NCBI GenBank assembly: GCA_963580455.1
Contig: OY756967.1
Coordinates: forward strand, 18,646,022 to 18,710,021
Source of the DNA: Euonymus europaeus
Lineage: Eukaryota > Streptophyta > Magnoliopsida > Celastrales > Celastraceae
DNA: 64,000 nt
Direction of reading: 5' to 3'
Shown: positions 48,023-59,400 of the stretch, piece by piece
Position numbering within the stretch: the first letter of the stretch is position 1
Layout: each line of letters opens with the position of its first letter
Translations under genes and position numbers: made by a program
The notes under the pieces: model-generated
What the model was told of the DNA's origin: nothing
What the model saw: the letters and a program-made list of their open reading frames with translations, nothing else
Databases searched by the model: none

Positions 48023-49084
48023 TAAGTTAAAGGGGTTAATGCAACTTATGGTCACCGAAAGATTGTCAATGTTTCAACTCGGACACCGTAAGATCGAATG
48101 GGTCAATTCAGTCACCGTAGTTCGTTTTATGTACCAAAATGGACACCGGACAGATTTTGGGCCAAACGGGCAGTCAACCCATGTTTGACCTTTAGCATTT
48201 AGGCCACGGTGGAATAAGGTATCTGATGTGTATTTTTGTAATTTTTATAAAAAATAATAATAAAATTCCACAAGTTTATCTGAGCCGTTGAGGCTAATTC
48301 TCATTCATCAATTTGTCCATTATGAAATTTCCTATTGAAATCAAATTTGAACTACCTACCCATCTCCATCACAAACAAAAATCTCCTACTGTCATGCAAG
48401 TCATCCAAAGAAATAGAGAGAAGTCCAAATGAATACCTCCAAGAAGCCATCGGTATCAGCAGCGAGAGCCTGTACTGCCTTTTGAGCTTCATCCAACTTA
48501 AGCCCTGCCCTACTCGCCACGTCTCCAATCGTGACTCTCCCACTGCACGCATCCACAACCTCCATAGCCCGCTTCCTCACATCCGAAGAAAGCTTATCGT
48601 CTCCATAGCCCGCTTCCTCACATCCAAAGAAAGCTCTATCCGGTGTCAGGTTTCAAGCTTTGGCCATACGAGAGGGGTTTCTTGCTAAACATGAATTCTA
48701 TGCTTCATATTCTTTTTCTCCTTTGCTTATTGTCTTGAAATTTCACTGACCAGACGACTGAAAATGCCAAAAGGCTTGGCCATGGGAGAGATAAGAAAGC
48801 GAGAGGAGCATGACTTGCGTATTGACGAGCTTGTCCTTCCAGTCAATTGTACTAGGCCGTCAACCCAGTCATCAAAACCGTGTGCCACGTCCGAACAAAT
48901 AAACGGAACCCTAACGATCAAACATGGGTTGACTGCCCGTTGGGCCCAAAATCTGCCCAGTTGTCCATTTTGGTACATAAAACGAACTACGGTGACTGAA
49001 TTGACCCATTCGATCTTACGGTGTCCGAGTTGAAACATTGACAATCTTTCGGTGACCATAAGTTGCATTAACCCTAAGTTAAAG
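48023..49084. mobile_element. Pack-MULE: nearly identical long TIRs, perfect 10-bp target duplication, captured exon
   Basis: The element is 48033-49074 (1042 bp). TAAGTTAAAG flanks it on both sides (48023-48032 and 49075-49084). The terminal inverted repeats, about 165 bp (48033-48197 and about 48910-49074), begin GGGTTAATGCAACTTATGG and differ at only a few positions, so insertion is recent. The interior carries a captured gene piece on the minus strand (48447-48606, separate entry). No transposase is encoded, so movement would need an autonomous MULE elsewhere. A 9-11-bp duplication with long TIRs and host sequence inside is the definition of a Pack-MULE. Confidence 0.9.
48447..48640 (-). 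pseudogene. Captured exon fragment inside the Pack-MULE (plastid-protein-like)
   Basis: About 53 codons are open on the minus strand, reading SSDVRKRAMEVVDACSGRV, then TIGDVASRAGLKLDEAQK and ALAADTDGFLE. They end at GAG|GTATTC, a plausible original donor. Codon use and conservation style are those of a real gene, not of the element. From memory it resembles a segment of a conserved chloroplast-type plant protein (the AT5G03900-like 'iron-sulfur cluster biosynthesis family' annotation). That identity is uncertain. A 41-bp direct duplication (48590 and 48631 copies of GAAAGCT and beyond) breaks the frame at the 5' side. Confidence 0.6.
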
Positions 49085-50040
49085 TGTAAATATCGGTTTT
49101 CTTAACATCGGGAGTTATAAGTATTTAATATTTAGTTCAAAATATATTTTGAGAATCTTGCAATTCTTTAGTGGAGTGCATTATAATTTACCAAAAAAAG
49201 AAAGTTGATTATGAAAATCAAAATTTTCTTTTTGGTATTAAGTCAAAATATATTTGCTGAAAGGTTCTTGTTGTGCCACTATACAAAGAATTTAAAGTCT
49301 CTAGGGTTTCAGACGTTTTTCTTACTAAAAAAACTGAAACCCTAAGACGGCTATTCTTCCACTAGAGTTTGAATTCCTAGAACGAGGTTACATAGCAGAA
49401 GGTGTCTGGAGCTCTAGTTCCCGTACGTGTTCAGTTCGTGATTCTGTTCATGGGGTCGGATTGTGTTGCAAGTACGGTTCGTGACAAGGAGAAGAAGAAG
49501 TTGTTCACCGTTACTTGTTCAGTGTGCTGGTTCTACTATGATCAATCAGACAAATCTTCAAAGGTATAAGTTTGAATCAATTGATTGTAAAACATATTTA
49601 AAAATTTTAAATATGGCATACTTCTGTGCTCTATCAACCATAACATCATTCTATGTAAATCTGCCACATACCCTTCATAATAATGGTACGATGGATTTGG
49701 CTATGTTGATTGTTGAATCTATAAACCTTTCAATTGTGTGTATAAGCTGATCATTTTTTGAATATATCTATAGATATAACTAAAATATAGTTTATATTAC
49801 AAATGATGAAAGGACAGAGTCATTTCTCCCTCGTTCTACTGTTAATATTTTCAGGTTTGTTATATTTACACTACGCCCCCTATGTTGCAATTTTCTTTAT
49901 ATTGAAACTTGGTGGGTTCTTAAAATTTTACAAAATTAAAAACACAAACAAATACAATATGATCTCAAGATAATAATAAAAAAGTGAGAAAGTTTCAGAA
50001 AATATAATAAATCACATCAAATGTGTTATTTTTCTCTTGA
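49085..50040. other. Non-coding, possibly the right part of an old LTR
   Basis: No gene. 49300-49560 has leader-like text (AGGGTTTCAG, TTCATGGGGTCGG). It could be the R-U5 part of a decayed copia-type LTR split by the Pack-MULE. The rest is AT-rich. Confidence 0.3.
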
Positions 50041-50905
50041 TTAAAATAACAAGCTACTTCTTATTTTGATAATATTGATCCGGCTATATGGAAGCGACTA
50101 TATATGGAGTCAGGAGTTCTGGAGAAGGTTAAGATTTTATTGTGGCTAATATGTACTAACTGCTTGCCTACGAGAAGGGATTTGAGACTAAAGCGAGTTG
50201 ATATTAATGATAGTTGTCCGGTTTGCTCGAATGCTTATGAGGATGTTCTTCATGTTTTTGTTACTTGTCCTTTTGCTAAGCAGGTCTGGCCGGCGCATTT
50301 CGGATGTTGGGGAAGTCAATGGTTTTTGGGACTCATTTGTGTCATGGTGGGCTCAAGACTTGGATTTGGTGGATAATGCAGCCATGATTATTTGGGGTCT
50401 CTGGCAGAATAGGAACGATGTGGTTTGAAAGAATGGGAGGGGACAGATATGCAAGTGGTGGAGATGTCTTCCTCTATGCTGAGTGGTTGGCGTCTAGCCC
50501 GATTCTCTTTGAGTAGGGTTATGGTTGGTGGTATGGGAGAGAGTCGAAGCAGGTGGATGATCCCGAGTGTGGGGCTGCTGAAATGCAATGTTGACGCTGC
50601 CCTCTTCATTTCAACTAACAAGATGACTTTTGGGTGTGTTTTGCGGGATCCTTGTGGTTCGTTGGTGGCAGCAAGAATGGTTCTATCTCTTGTGTAATGG
50701 ATCCTTGTGTTGTAGAGGCTCTGAGTGTTAGGGAGGCTCTTAATTAGTTGGTTGAAGAAAGAAGGGTATGATGATGTGGTGGTGGAAATGGATGCTCAAG
50801 TGGTTTATTATGCTCTGCAAGGTTCTCACATGGACTCTTCCTCCTTTAATTTATGATGTTTTGGCTCGAGATCTTTTTTAATGAGAATTTACTTTTAAAA
50901 AAAAT
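50041..50905 (+). mobile_element. LINE 3' remnant: zf-RVT and RNase H-like parts, frame-broken
   Basis: 50104-50376 reads VKILLWLICTNCLPTRRDL, then CPVCSNAYEDVLHVFVTCPF, the zinc-finger block between reverse transcriptase and RNase H in plant LINEs. After a +1 shift, AAMIIWGLWQNRNDVVWKN follows, then scattered RNase H pieces (LLKCNVDAALF, VVVEMDAQVVYYAL) with several stops. It ends near 50890 with a short A-rich tail. It is more degraded than the copy at 31.6 kb, from which it differs in sequence. Confidence 0.8.
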
Positions 50906-51282
50906 GATATTTGTGATTTATGCAACTGGGTTGATGATGGAAATTAAGTTCTTTTTTATAACTACAGACCATGTAACTAAAGAAATGCGTATCAAACTGA
51001 ACAACTCTACAGATGTTATTAGTACATTTGAAGGTTACAAAATTCGTTAGTTTTTGTAAATGATTCCAATAAAAATAAGGAATTAGCAGCAAAAGAAGTA
51101 TCAAAAAGAAAAAGAAAGAAAGGGTTAAGGATGGATGATTATTCAATCCAATGAATTTCAAAAAACAACCAGAGAATTCCCAAGAGAACGTGAATGGATT
51201 GTCAAAATTGAGGATTCCATCCTTGGTTTCGTGTTCATTTTTCTTAGCTTCATTAAGTAGCAGCACGAACTGTATTAATTTC

Positions 51283-52395
51283 TTCAGTTAAATAAGTAAC
51301 AGATCTATTAATAACTTCTTGTCTGTGGTAGAGGAGGGTGATTGTGGAAGAAGGCACCAGTCACCTACTTGCCAATTTGCATGTGTTAAACAGGACAACA
51401 GCCTTAAGTTCTTAGGGCTCTTCTCTTTAGCTCTTCTCTTTAGCTGGAGTAGTAGAAGAATCATGACCATAACGAGCAAATACCATCCAGGAAATAAACA
51501 ATGATCTAGCTGTAACTTTAATAATGGTTCCTTCTAATCGATTAGTTTTCCACAAGTCAGATAGCCACCTAGAATTCTTAAATACAGATGAAGAGCTGCC
51601 TCGTACCCACTGACCAGTGTACTAAGGAAAATGCCCATCATCTTCAAAGTTAGTCTTAGAATCTGGTTTGAGTCGTGCAAGATCTGCATTGTTACTTTGC
51701 ACTGAGAACCGTCATCAATAAGACAGTCACATTATCCAAGATCAACTCTCCCCAGCCATGGACCAAGGATCACATGATCACCAAGAGCATATATAATCCC
51801 TCACGCACTTCAATTTTCTGGATGATACATTTTTCATAATGGATCCATCTGGTGCTAACAAATCAACAAAAATATTGACATCGACGACAATACCAATTTA
51901 ACATAATCACCATGTAAGAACGCCCTATCAACGAGGTTACATTATGAATATCTTGGATTGACTAAGCGCCACCCATCCAAATCACTTGAAAATGATCAGC
52001 CAGGAGAGAACCATTCTCATCATTATCCCCACCTCTATTCCTATCACCAACCCCTTCAGTGTTGCTATGGCCATCGACGTCACCTTCCTCATCTTCATCA
52101 TTGTCGTCTTCATTCTCTGTGATACTTCCATATGAGTCTGATTCACCAGCAACTTCACTCACAATCCCAATTACACCAGTGTCTTTATGTCTCACAACAT
52201 CTTGCCTGTAAATTGATGGACTATTGCATAGATCATTCGATTTACATTCATTGTTTTTACTATTCGCAAGTGGATAGATAACGGAATCATTGTCGATTCA
52301 TCCTTGCTCAACTCAACCTGATTATCCTCATTCTTCATTGGCACATGAAAATCACAAAAACTGTCATTCTGCTCACCTCTCATCTGCACACACAC
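51283..52395 (-). pseudogene. UBC23-like ubiquitin-conjugating enzyme E2, N-terminal part, decayed
   Basis: Minus-strand pieces follow the N-terminal region of the large plant E2 UBC23/UBC24 type in order: YRQDVVRHKDTGVIGIVSEV with the acidic spacer TENEDDNDEDEEGDVDG (52210-51985), HFQVIWM, KNSRWLSDLWK with NRLEGTIIKVTARSLFISW (near 51580-51480), then DSSTTPAKEKSPKNLRLLSC and HANWQVGDWCLLP (51480-51320). At least one frameshift lies near 52290, and many stops lie between 51960 and 51500. Only about a third of the roughly 1100-residue family length is present, and the catalytic UBC domain is missing. An acceptor (GTGTGTGTGCAG) just before 52395 and leader-like sequence at 52400-53450 suggest a duplicated gene copy with its own promoter rather than a processed copy. 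Confidence 0.75.
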
Positions 52396-54061
52396 AAAAC
52401 AATCAGTTTAGAATAATAAAAATTATATTTATCTACAGACATACATATATACAAGTATGTACGATTAATATGTAGTTATCTTTACTGCCAAAAAGACTTC
52501 TAACCAGTTCTCCCTCAATCAAGTTACATTTCTCTCACAAGCTTGGTTTCAGGGAATAAGAAAAGCTAGGTTTCGGACAAATGAAAAAGGAAAATAAATC
52601 CTGGTTATTGGAATTCTTCTTTGCTATAAACAAAGGGCTTGGTTTTTTTAACATTCTTGGCAAGTTATTAAAAAGTAGAAACAACAGTCTTCTCAAAAGA
52701 CAGTGAAGTCACATATCACGTTGTAGGAAGCCCGATTATATCTCAGTACTTGTGCACTCCCGTGTCTACCACATGAACAAACATAATTCATATCTTCCAT
52801 TTTTTTTATAAAAAAACTCGAAACCATTATCAACCTGTGTCTACGTTCTTGTACAATTAACGTTTCATGCTATGAACAAACGGAACAGCATTTTCTCTCT
52901 CTTTGCTTGTCAAATAAATAAACTTTGAAAAAAACATTAGCTTTACAGATACTCAACAAAAAGAACACCCAAGCAAACCCATAGATAAACCATCTACCTC
53001 TGCAATAATATCAATCAATCTAGCATCAAACCACTAGCAACAATCGAAACCCAGAAAGGACAAGCTAAAAAACGTTGAAAACATTATATATGTCATCAAA
53101 ATGAGAGAATTCACCATCACCACGGAAGATTTAAGCTTCTAGCTGAATACCCATAAAAGGTGAATTGAACAATTACGCAAACGAGAAAGAGGAAATAAAT
53201 TTTTAAAAAGAAAAAAAACCACTTTGGAGCTCTTATTGTTTATGGGTCATGGAGGATCTCGAAGAGATTACATTACCTCTCTTTTCTCCCATTTAGCCGA
53301 AAATCAATGTTTTCTGATAATAGAAACAAACGAATACGTGAGTTCTATGGCTTCTTCTGGGTTTTACGTGTTTGATTTTAAAGAGAGAGGAATATATAAC
53401 CAGAGAGAGAGAGAGAGAGAGACAGACACGAGGAGAGATTGAATGGAAAAAAAAAGGGACCCCGCTGGAGAGGAAGCCGGTCTGGGGGTATATTAGTAAT
53501 TGAATGATGCCATATTGGTACTTGCCTCCAGTGTTATTTGGTGATCCGTCAGAGCCGTTGGATCTTCCCAAGTGACATATTTGGGATTTTTAGAAATTGC
53601 TTTAAATGAGGAAGCAGAAAACATTTCTTTAGTTGAAGCAAAGAAACAAACGGTGGGGATGCTTTCTTAGGACTTGTAAATTACTAGGAACATGTATTTA
53701 TTTTTATTTTTCTTTCTTCATGAGAGAGAGAAAAAAAAGTACTCTGGTTATACATTTTTTTGTTTAGTTTATATGATGTCGATAATGGATTCAAGATTAG
53801 TAATCCTAGTCTATCAATAATAATCAAAAGCCTTGACAAATCAAACTCCAATAATGCAGCAAAAACTAAGGAAAGGTAAGAACTTTAATGGCGAAGATAA
53901 TATTGGCAACCAAAAGATGTAATAATATCAGCGTTGTTAAATAAGAGTTGCTTCTCCTTGAAGCATATGAACTGATGAATAAGCGAGAAACTGAAAAGTG
54001 TGTTTGAGAATCTAGAAGGAAAATAGAAACTTGACCAAGCCTCTAGCAGATCGTCCCCAAA
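52396..54061. other. Former leader intron and promoter of the UBC23-like pseudogene, then intergenic
   Basis: No open gene. A GA microsatellite lies at about 53403-53422. 53200-53450 on the minus strand is CT-rich leader-like sequence. 53640-54061 is the RPN3 3' flank. Confidence 0.4.
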
Positions 54062-57000
54062 TCAAAATTCATCATCCTCCTCCTCAGCTATGTGTTTCGC
54101 TAGCTCTTGCTCCTGCTGCTGTCTCTCCCTCCTATTTTCCGCGCTTTCTTTCTCTTTGTGGGAGTTTGGTGGAAACCTGAGTGCACGTACTGCCTCATTA
54201 TGCATGTTGAGGCAGAAAGCTATCCTCGAGTTAAATGTCGTTTGTGGCTCATTTGTTGAGTAGATATCCCCAGTTTCCCTTGATACCATCCACCCATTCT
54301 TATGATCCAGGATAGCATCAACAGCTCCATCTCTGATTGCCTTGGCTACAATGCTCTCAGCATCTGCAACAGGATTTGCAGAATCCAATCTCAATTTCTT
54401 GGCGACATCGACCAACGAAATACGAGAATAAGAGATACTGATGTTCCGGAGTCCTGTCCTTATGACATTATGGCGTAGCCTAACAATCAAATTATGGGTT
54501 CCATCTTTATTGAAAGTACTTGAGAACCTCTCTGCAACAGATTTGAAGAGCTCCAAATCTCCAATTCGCACAGCCTGCATATACAAATTCTCCTTCATAA
54601 AAAATCTGCAAAAGCTAATGGGCTCATCTTTAAAGATAACCAATATGCATCCATCTTTTGTGATTGCGAGTCAAAGTGTTGTTTCAAGCGCTCTTTTGTT
54701 TAAAAAAAAAAGATCAAGAAACATGAGTGACAGCAATTTCGGTTGAGATGGGTTCAGGGCTTCACGATCACCAAGTATAGGTAGAGCAGCATTTTCCATC
54801 CTAGCTTGATTCTAGCAATATTACCCTTTCACAAGCAAATTGCCATAGGCAAAATTTCGTTTACATCTCACTTTGATAGTTCAAAACAGTGTCAAGTTTG
54901 AAATACATGTGCGTATGTGCAAGTGCGTGCGAGCATTGAAAATCTTCAAAAATATATGTAGTGCAAAAATTTCCCCAATAGAAGAGTTAATCAAACAACG
55001 CTTAGTCTGATGAGCCTATACTCACATTTGTCAGCTCAAAGTATGGCTGCAATGCCTTCTCCATGCCTTTCTGCATAAAATCGGTCCTCTCAGGGATTTC
55101 TCCCAGCAGTAATCTGACAATGACTGCCCACTTGTTGCATTGAACTCGAAAACCAAGAGCTGCAACAGGGGCTTTCCGAGAAGCTTGAAGAAGAGACTCT
55201 TTAGCATCCGTGTACTCCAACAGTATTGTCCTTATCTTTCCTAGGTAAAAGAGATAGCGACAAAACTGCAAGAAGACATAATATGTTATTACTTATTACC
55301 ATAAAGTCAGCAGCGAAATTAGACCACAATTGGTATTGCAGCAATATCTACATAAAGCTGAGTTTTTTTTGTAGGAGTTTTTTTCCCCCAATATATGGAA
55401 TTCATGCAATGCATGTCTATTTTGACATTAGATAATTTACACCATCAAGTTCCTCGCATTGTCCAATGTTAATATTAGTTATAATTGATAATCTCGAACA
55501 AAATCAGATTCCAAGGCCCCTGTTGACATTTTTTGGAATTGGAAACTTAAAAGTATTTTCCAACATCCAGATTCAGAATTAAAACTACCTCATCTATTGA
55601 GCAAAAAGTCATCTACCACCTCTGAAACCTTTTTCCAGATAAACCATTAGTCTAACTCTAATCCATGGTTTGCTTCATTGTCAAACTTTACTTAAAACAT
55701 GGTACCAGAAAAAAGATCCACCTCTAAGCATTGTTAAAGACCTCTAAAAGCTAACACAAATCACAATTACAGCTTTCCGTCAGCCAAAAATAAATGGTTC
55801 TGATCCATTTGCCCAACTCCAATCCAAACTCTAACCCAAGGTCTGCTTCTTGGTATAACTCTATCTTTGAACAACCCATTTTTCATCTACACTGTTTTTC
55901 AAAAAATATGGTAAGATATGCAAACATGGATGAGCAATTCAATCCAGTGAAGTGCTGAATTTTTAATATTAAAAAAAGACAATATAATATCATGGGAAAA
56001 ATTATCTTCAGATAGCATTTCTTTTTTTAAAAAAAGGAGAAAGGGAAGAAAATAGAAGGAAAAAAATTATAAGAAATAACATTTTATCTTCACAGTCATG
56101 AACAATTACCAAACTAAAGTTTCACCCATTTAATGTTTATCATGCTTAAGGTTAACTATTAGGCGCTCCACATTTACTTAGTTCAAAATTTTGTACATGT
56201 ATGATGACAAGACTCCCAAAAGGCATTAAGATTGAACATTAATTAATATGTATTTATGACCCTTAAAATATAAATATTATAGATACTGATAAAGAATAAT
56301 AAAGTGTTGCCTGCTGGTTTGAGTGAGCTTCAAAGCGAGGGGCCTTTGACCTCAACTTCTCTGCTTGATCATATAAATTATAATGGAGGTAATTGCGGAG
56401 TAGCAGGTTGAGAAGAGTTTCCTGTATCAAACCATTATCCAAATATAAGACTCAGGATGTACAGCTAGTACAAAATTAAAATTCACAAATTTTACCTGGC
56501 CCAACTCATCATGCCTCAATGTTGCAATCCGATGAAGCGTGAGGAGGTCACTGTCAGTAGGCAAACACAAGGGATGAAGAGAGAGAAGAAAAAATAATAC
56601 AGCAACAGTAATAGGTCCTAGACAAGCAATTATAGCCCTTTATTCGTGTTTTCTCACAAGAAAATCTTGTAACACAAAAATCGCAAATAAATCTAGCTGT
56701 GTAAAAATACTCCACAATAAACATTATGAATAGGAAACTGATTCAAATCAACATCTCACCCTCTAATTTCAGCAAGATCACCGCTGAGTTCATAGCTAAG
56801 AGAATAGTAGAAGTAGAGCCTACATGCCAGAACATCAACAGTTCTCCTATTAAGGTTCCTCAACCGGGCAACACTTGCTGAAGCACAAACTTTAGCCTGA
56901 AAATTAACAATGCCAAAGATAAACAACTGAATTTATTGAAAAGAAAGAGAACAAATTCCCCACATAAGTGTTGGCTACTTTACCTCACTGTAATTCTTCT

Positions 57001-58043
57001 GATCAATGAGAAAAATCAGCACCAGCAGATAGCAGTACATCTCAATCTCAGGCAAAGGGTTCTTCACAGGAGCCTGAGTAACTGATGTTGCAGTATCACT
57101 ATCAACCTCCATTTCATTCTCATCTTCCTGTTACAAATTCAACAATTGTAGTGCATGAAAAGCAAAATTAACGACAGTGGGGAACTGTAATAGAAACTAG
57201 AAACGCTGAAAATAAATACTGATGCAAAATAAAAATATACTTGGTTAGCTGGCATAATTAGAAACTTTGAATCTTTGATAGAGGCTGGTAGACCATACAT
57301 ATATCTGCCATTCAAGAAAGCCGAAATACAAAATAGAAGAACCATCCATCAAGCACCAATACCAATTAGCCAAATATAATAGTAAATATCTTTGCTTCAG
57401 CTTCCATTGAAAATAATCTCTATGCTCACCCTTTCAATGGTTCAAACGAAATAATTCAAGCCCCACCTAAGTTCAGTTTGCTCTAAACGTATTGCACCAT
57501 GTATCATACAACACTTATGCGGGTAAGTCCTAAGGAAAAAAACATAATGCCACTAACTATCATGCACACGACAGGATCATATGACGAATTCTCTAAATTG
57601 ATATGGGAAATTGAACCCAAAATTACAAAGGGATTCACCCAAATTCCAAGACATCTAGAATTTACAGTTGCTTCAAAGGCTACCTTCGGCAGGTATGCGG
57701 ACATTCGAGTATACGTATCGGATCCAGGAGTGAGAGCAAAGGTAAAGAAAGCACAGAGCACAGAGGACTTCAGCTTCCCTCGAAGCGCCATGGTCAGCCT
57801 TACCGCCCGCATAATCCTCCGCAACTCTCGAGTGTAAGCTCCTGTCTCTATCAACCCCGCAATCTCCTTCAAATCTAAAGCAAAGAACCCCAATGTTAAA
57901 ATCCAACCAAAACGCAGGAAAAAAATATCCTCAAAAATATAAATGCGTGCGTTGATATAATTACTGTGGAGAGTAGAGGGGGAGGTGGGGGTATTGGAAT
58001 TCGAGGGGACCGGATTCTCTTTCATCTCCACATCTTGAGTCAT
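54062..58043 (-). CDS. RPN3: 26S proteasome non-ATPase regulatory subunit 3 (RPN3/PSMD3)
   Basis: Eight exons: 58043-57965, 57874-57684, 57127-56984, 56896-56760, 56550-56496, 56421-56311, 55265-55026 and 54574-54062. They give 489 residues, the usual plant RPN3 length. RPN3 is a PCI-domain scaffold of the proteasome lid. Markers in order: [24 protein letters not shown] start (Asn replaces the first Asp after splicing), [97 protein letters not shown], and the PCI end [20 protein letters not shown] conserved acidic tail AEEEDDEF closes it. Seven introns; six are GT-AG, while the one after exon 6 begins GC (CCAGCAG|GCAACAC), a GC-AG intron. No breaks are seen, so the gene should be functional and constitutively expressed. 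Confidence 0.97.
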
Positions 58044-58545
58044 CTTCGTTGAAATTTTAGGGTTTTTGGTGAAACTATAAAAGGGGAAAATTGAGTTAAT
58101 CGAAAGAGCGAATTGGAGTATCGGATTTGAGTTGATTCAGAGTCGATCAAAGATATAATGAGAGCATGCGTAGATATGGAAGAGAAGCAGAGAGGATTAA
58201 GAATGTAAGATCATCCACAGTTTGCTCTACAGCTTTTCACTAATTTACACTCTAAAACAGCTAACAATACACATTTCACTAATTTACATTTTTTAAAAGA
58301 ATAACGATAGATCATTTAAATCATTTAAATATTTATTTTTAAAAATATTTTTTATTTAATTAAATTCAATCTATTTTACTATTTATAATTTAAATATTCA
58401 TTTTTTTTAATTAAACTCAATCTATTTTACTATCATTAGTATAAAGATCAAATCTTACCATATTAATAATAATATTTTTTATTTGATTTGATAATTGAAA
58501 TTAGTCAATAATTTATTAAGTAGCTAATTTGTACAGCTAAAATTA
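58044..58545. other. RPN3: Upstream region of RPN3, then AT-rich intergenic
   Basis: 58044-58200 is the likely leader and promoter (no clear TATA box chosen). 58200-58540 is AT-rich, with repeated CACTAATTTACA and CAATCTATTTTACTAT words, a decayed repeat. No gene. Confidence 0.4.
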
Positions 58546-59400
58546 TTATTTTAGAGAAAAACGATATACTTTCTTCTTACCAATAGTTAATTGCTCCACA
58601 ATTTCTCCAAGTCCACTGTGATCAACCTTGCTTTTTTTCTTTTCTTTTTTTTTCCGAACATTTTTTGCAGCTTTTTGACCAATTAGTTTTTCAATTGAAA
58701 TTGAACTTGAGTACTCTTCATCATCCAAATTAATAGTATGAGTTGTATTCATGTCACAAGTACTATTTTGCTTCATCTTTGAAGAAGATTGTCTACATGT
58801 ATGTTCCACTTTGGTTGATGTCTCAACAAATTCCAACAATGATCAAATTGAAAATATGTGTTTGTCATTTCATGATACATCTCCTTTGCCATTTGAATAT
58901 CTCAAATTTGTCAAATTTCAAGACAATGAGTCAATCCCAAAAGTTATGAACTAAAACCATAAATACCAAAGTATTTTGCTTACCTTGTCAATCTCATTCA
59001 TACCGGATAATAGAGAATCTTCAATTGAGTTAAGAAGCCAGAGAACTTGTTTAGCGAAAGTTGAATAGCTGATCAACGGCTATTCAACGACCTTTCAGTT
59101 CGAATATTGTGATTAGAGTCTTTTGAGTCATTATACATTTGTGTGATTCTTGACCAAAACGTTTTTGCCTTTTGGTCGGTCACTTGAATTGCATCTATGC
59201 TTGTGTTCAACCAACAGGAGACCAAGTTTTTATCCTCGTCAATGGAGAAGTTACTTTCACGATTGTTCGACCTCTAACACTTAGCCCGAATCTTCCTTGG
59301 AGCACAAACTTATTCATGAAAACTTACCATATGCACATTCTATGTGATGTTCATTGGATAATCGTCCAGAAATGGATCAAAATCCTCATGATTTTGTGTA
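58546..59400 (-). pseudogene. Second Harbinger ORF1 (Myb/SANT-like) copy, decayed
   Basis: On the minus strand, 59400-59090 carries the same Myb-like block as at 1.6-1.9 kb (LNTSIDAIQVTDQKAKTFW) with frame breaks. 59080-58980 matches SLNSR..SIQLSLNKFSGFL and ends at a donor-like AAG|GTAAGC. 58839-58546 is an open C-terminal part containing RKKKEKKKSKVDHSGL, preceded by the conserved LIGQKAAKNVRK motif of NAM-associated ORF1 tails. No transposase was found beside it. Pieces of the same two-gene element type as at the window start, but not a simple duplicate. Confidence 0.7.

Noticed and set aside
48727..49068. 113-codon minus-strand frame
   Set aside because: It is largely the right terminal inverted repeat of the Pack-MULE; the same words occur in the left repeat.
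52400..53300. miR399 target sites in the leader of the UBC23-like pseudogene (as in UBC24/PHO2)
   Set aside because: No sequence matching the target on the transcribed strand was seen, and the coding part resembles UBC23 at least as well.
57240..57310. Extra RPN3 exon reading [15 protein letters not shown]
   Set aside because: Exons 2 and 3 join in phase 0 without it and match the known protein; it lies within the intron.
57499..57837. 112-codon plus-strand frame
   Set aside because: It lies antisense to exon 2 of RPN3 and an adjoining intron and has no recognisable features.
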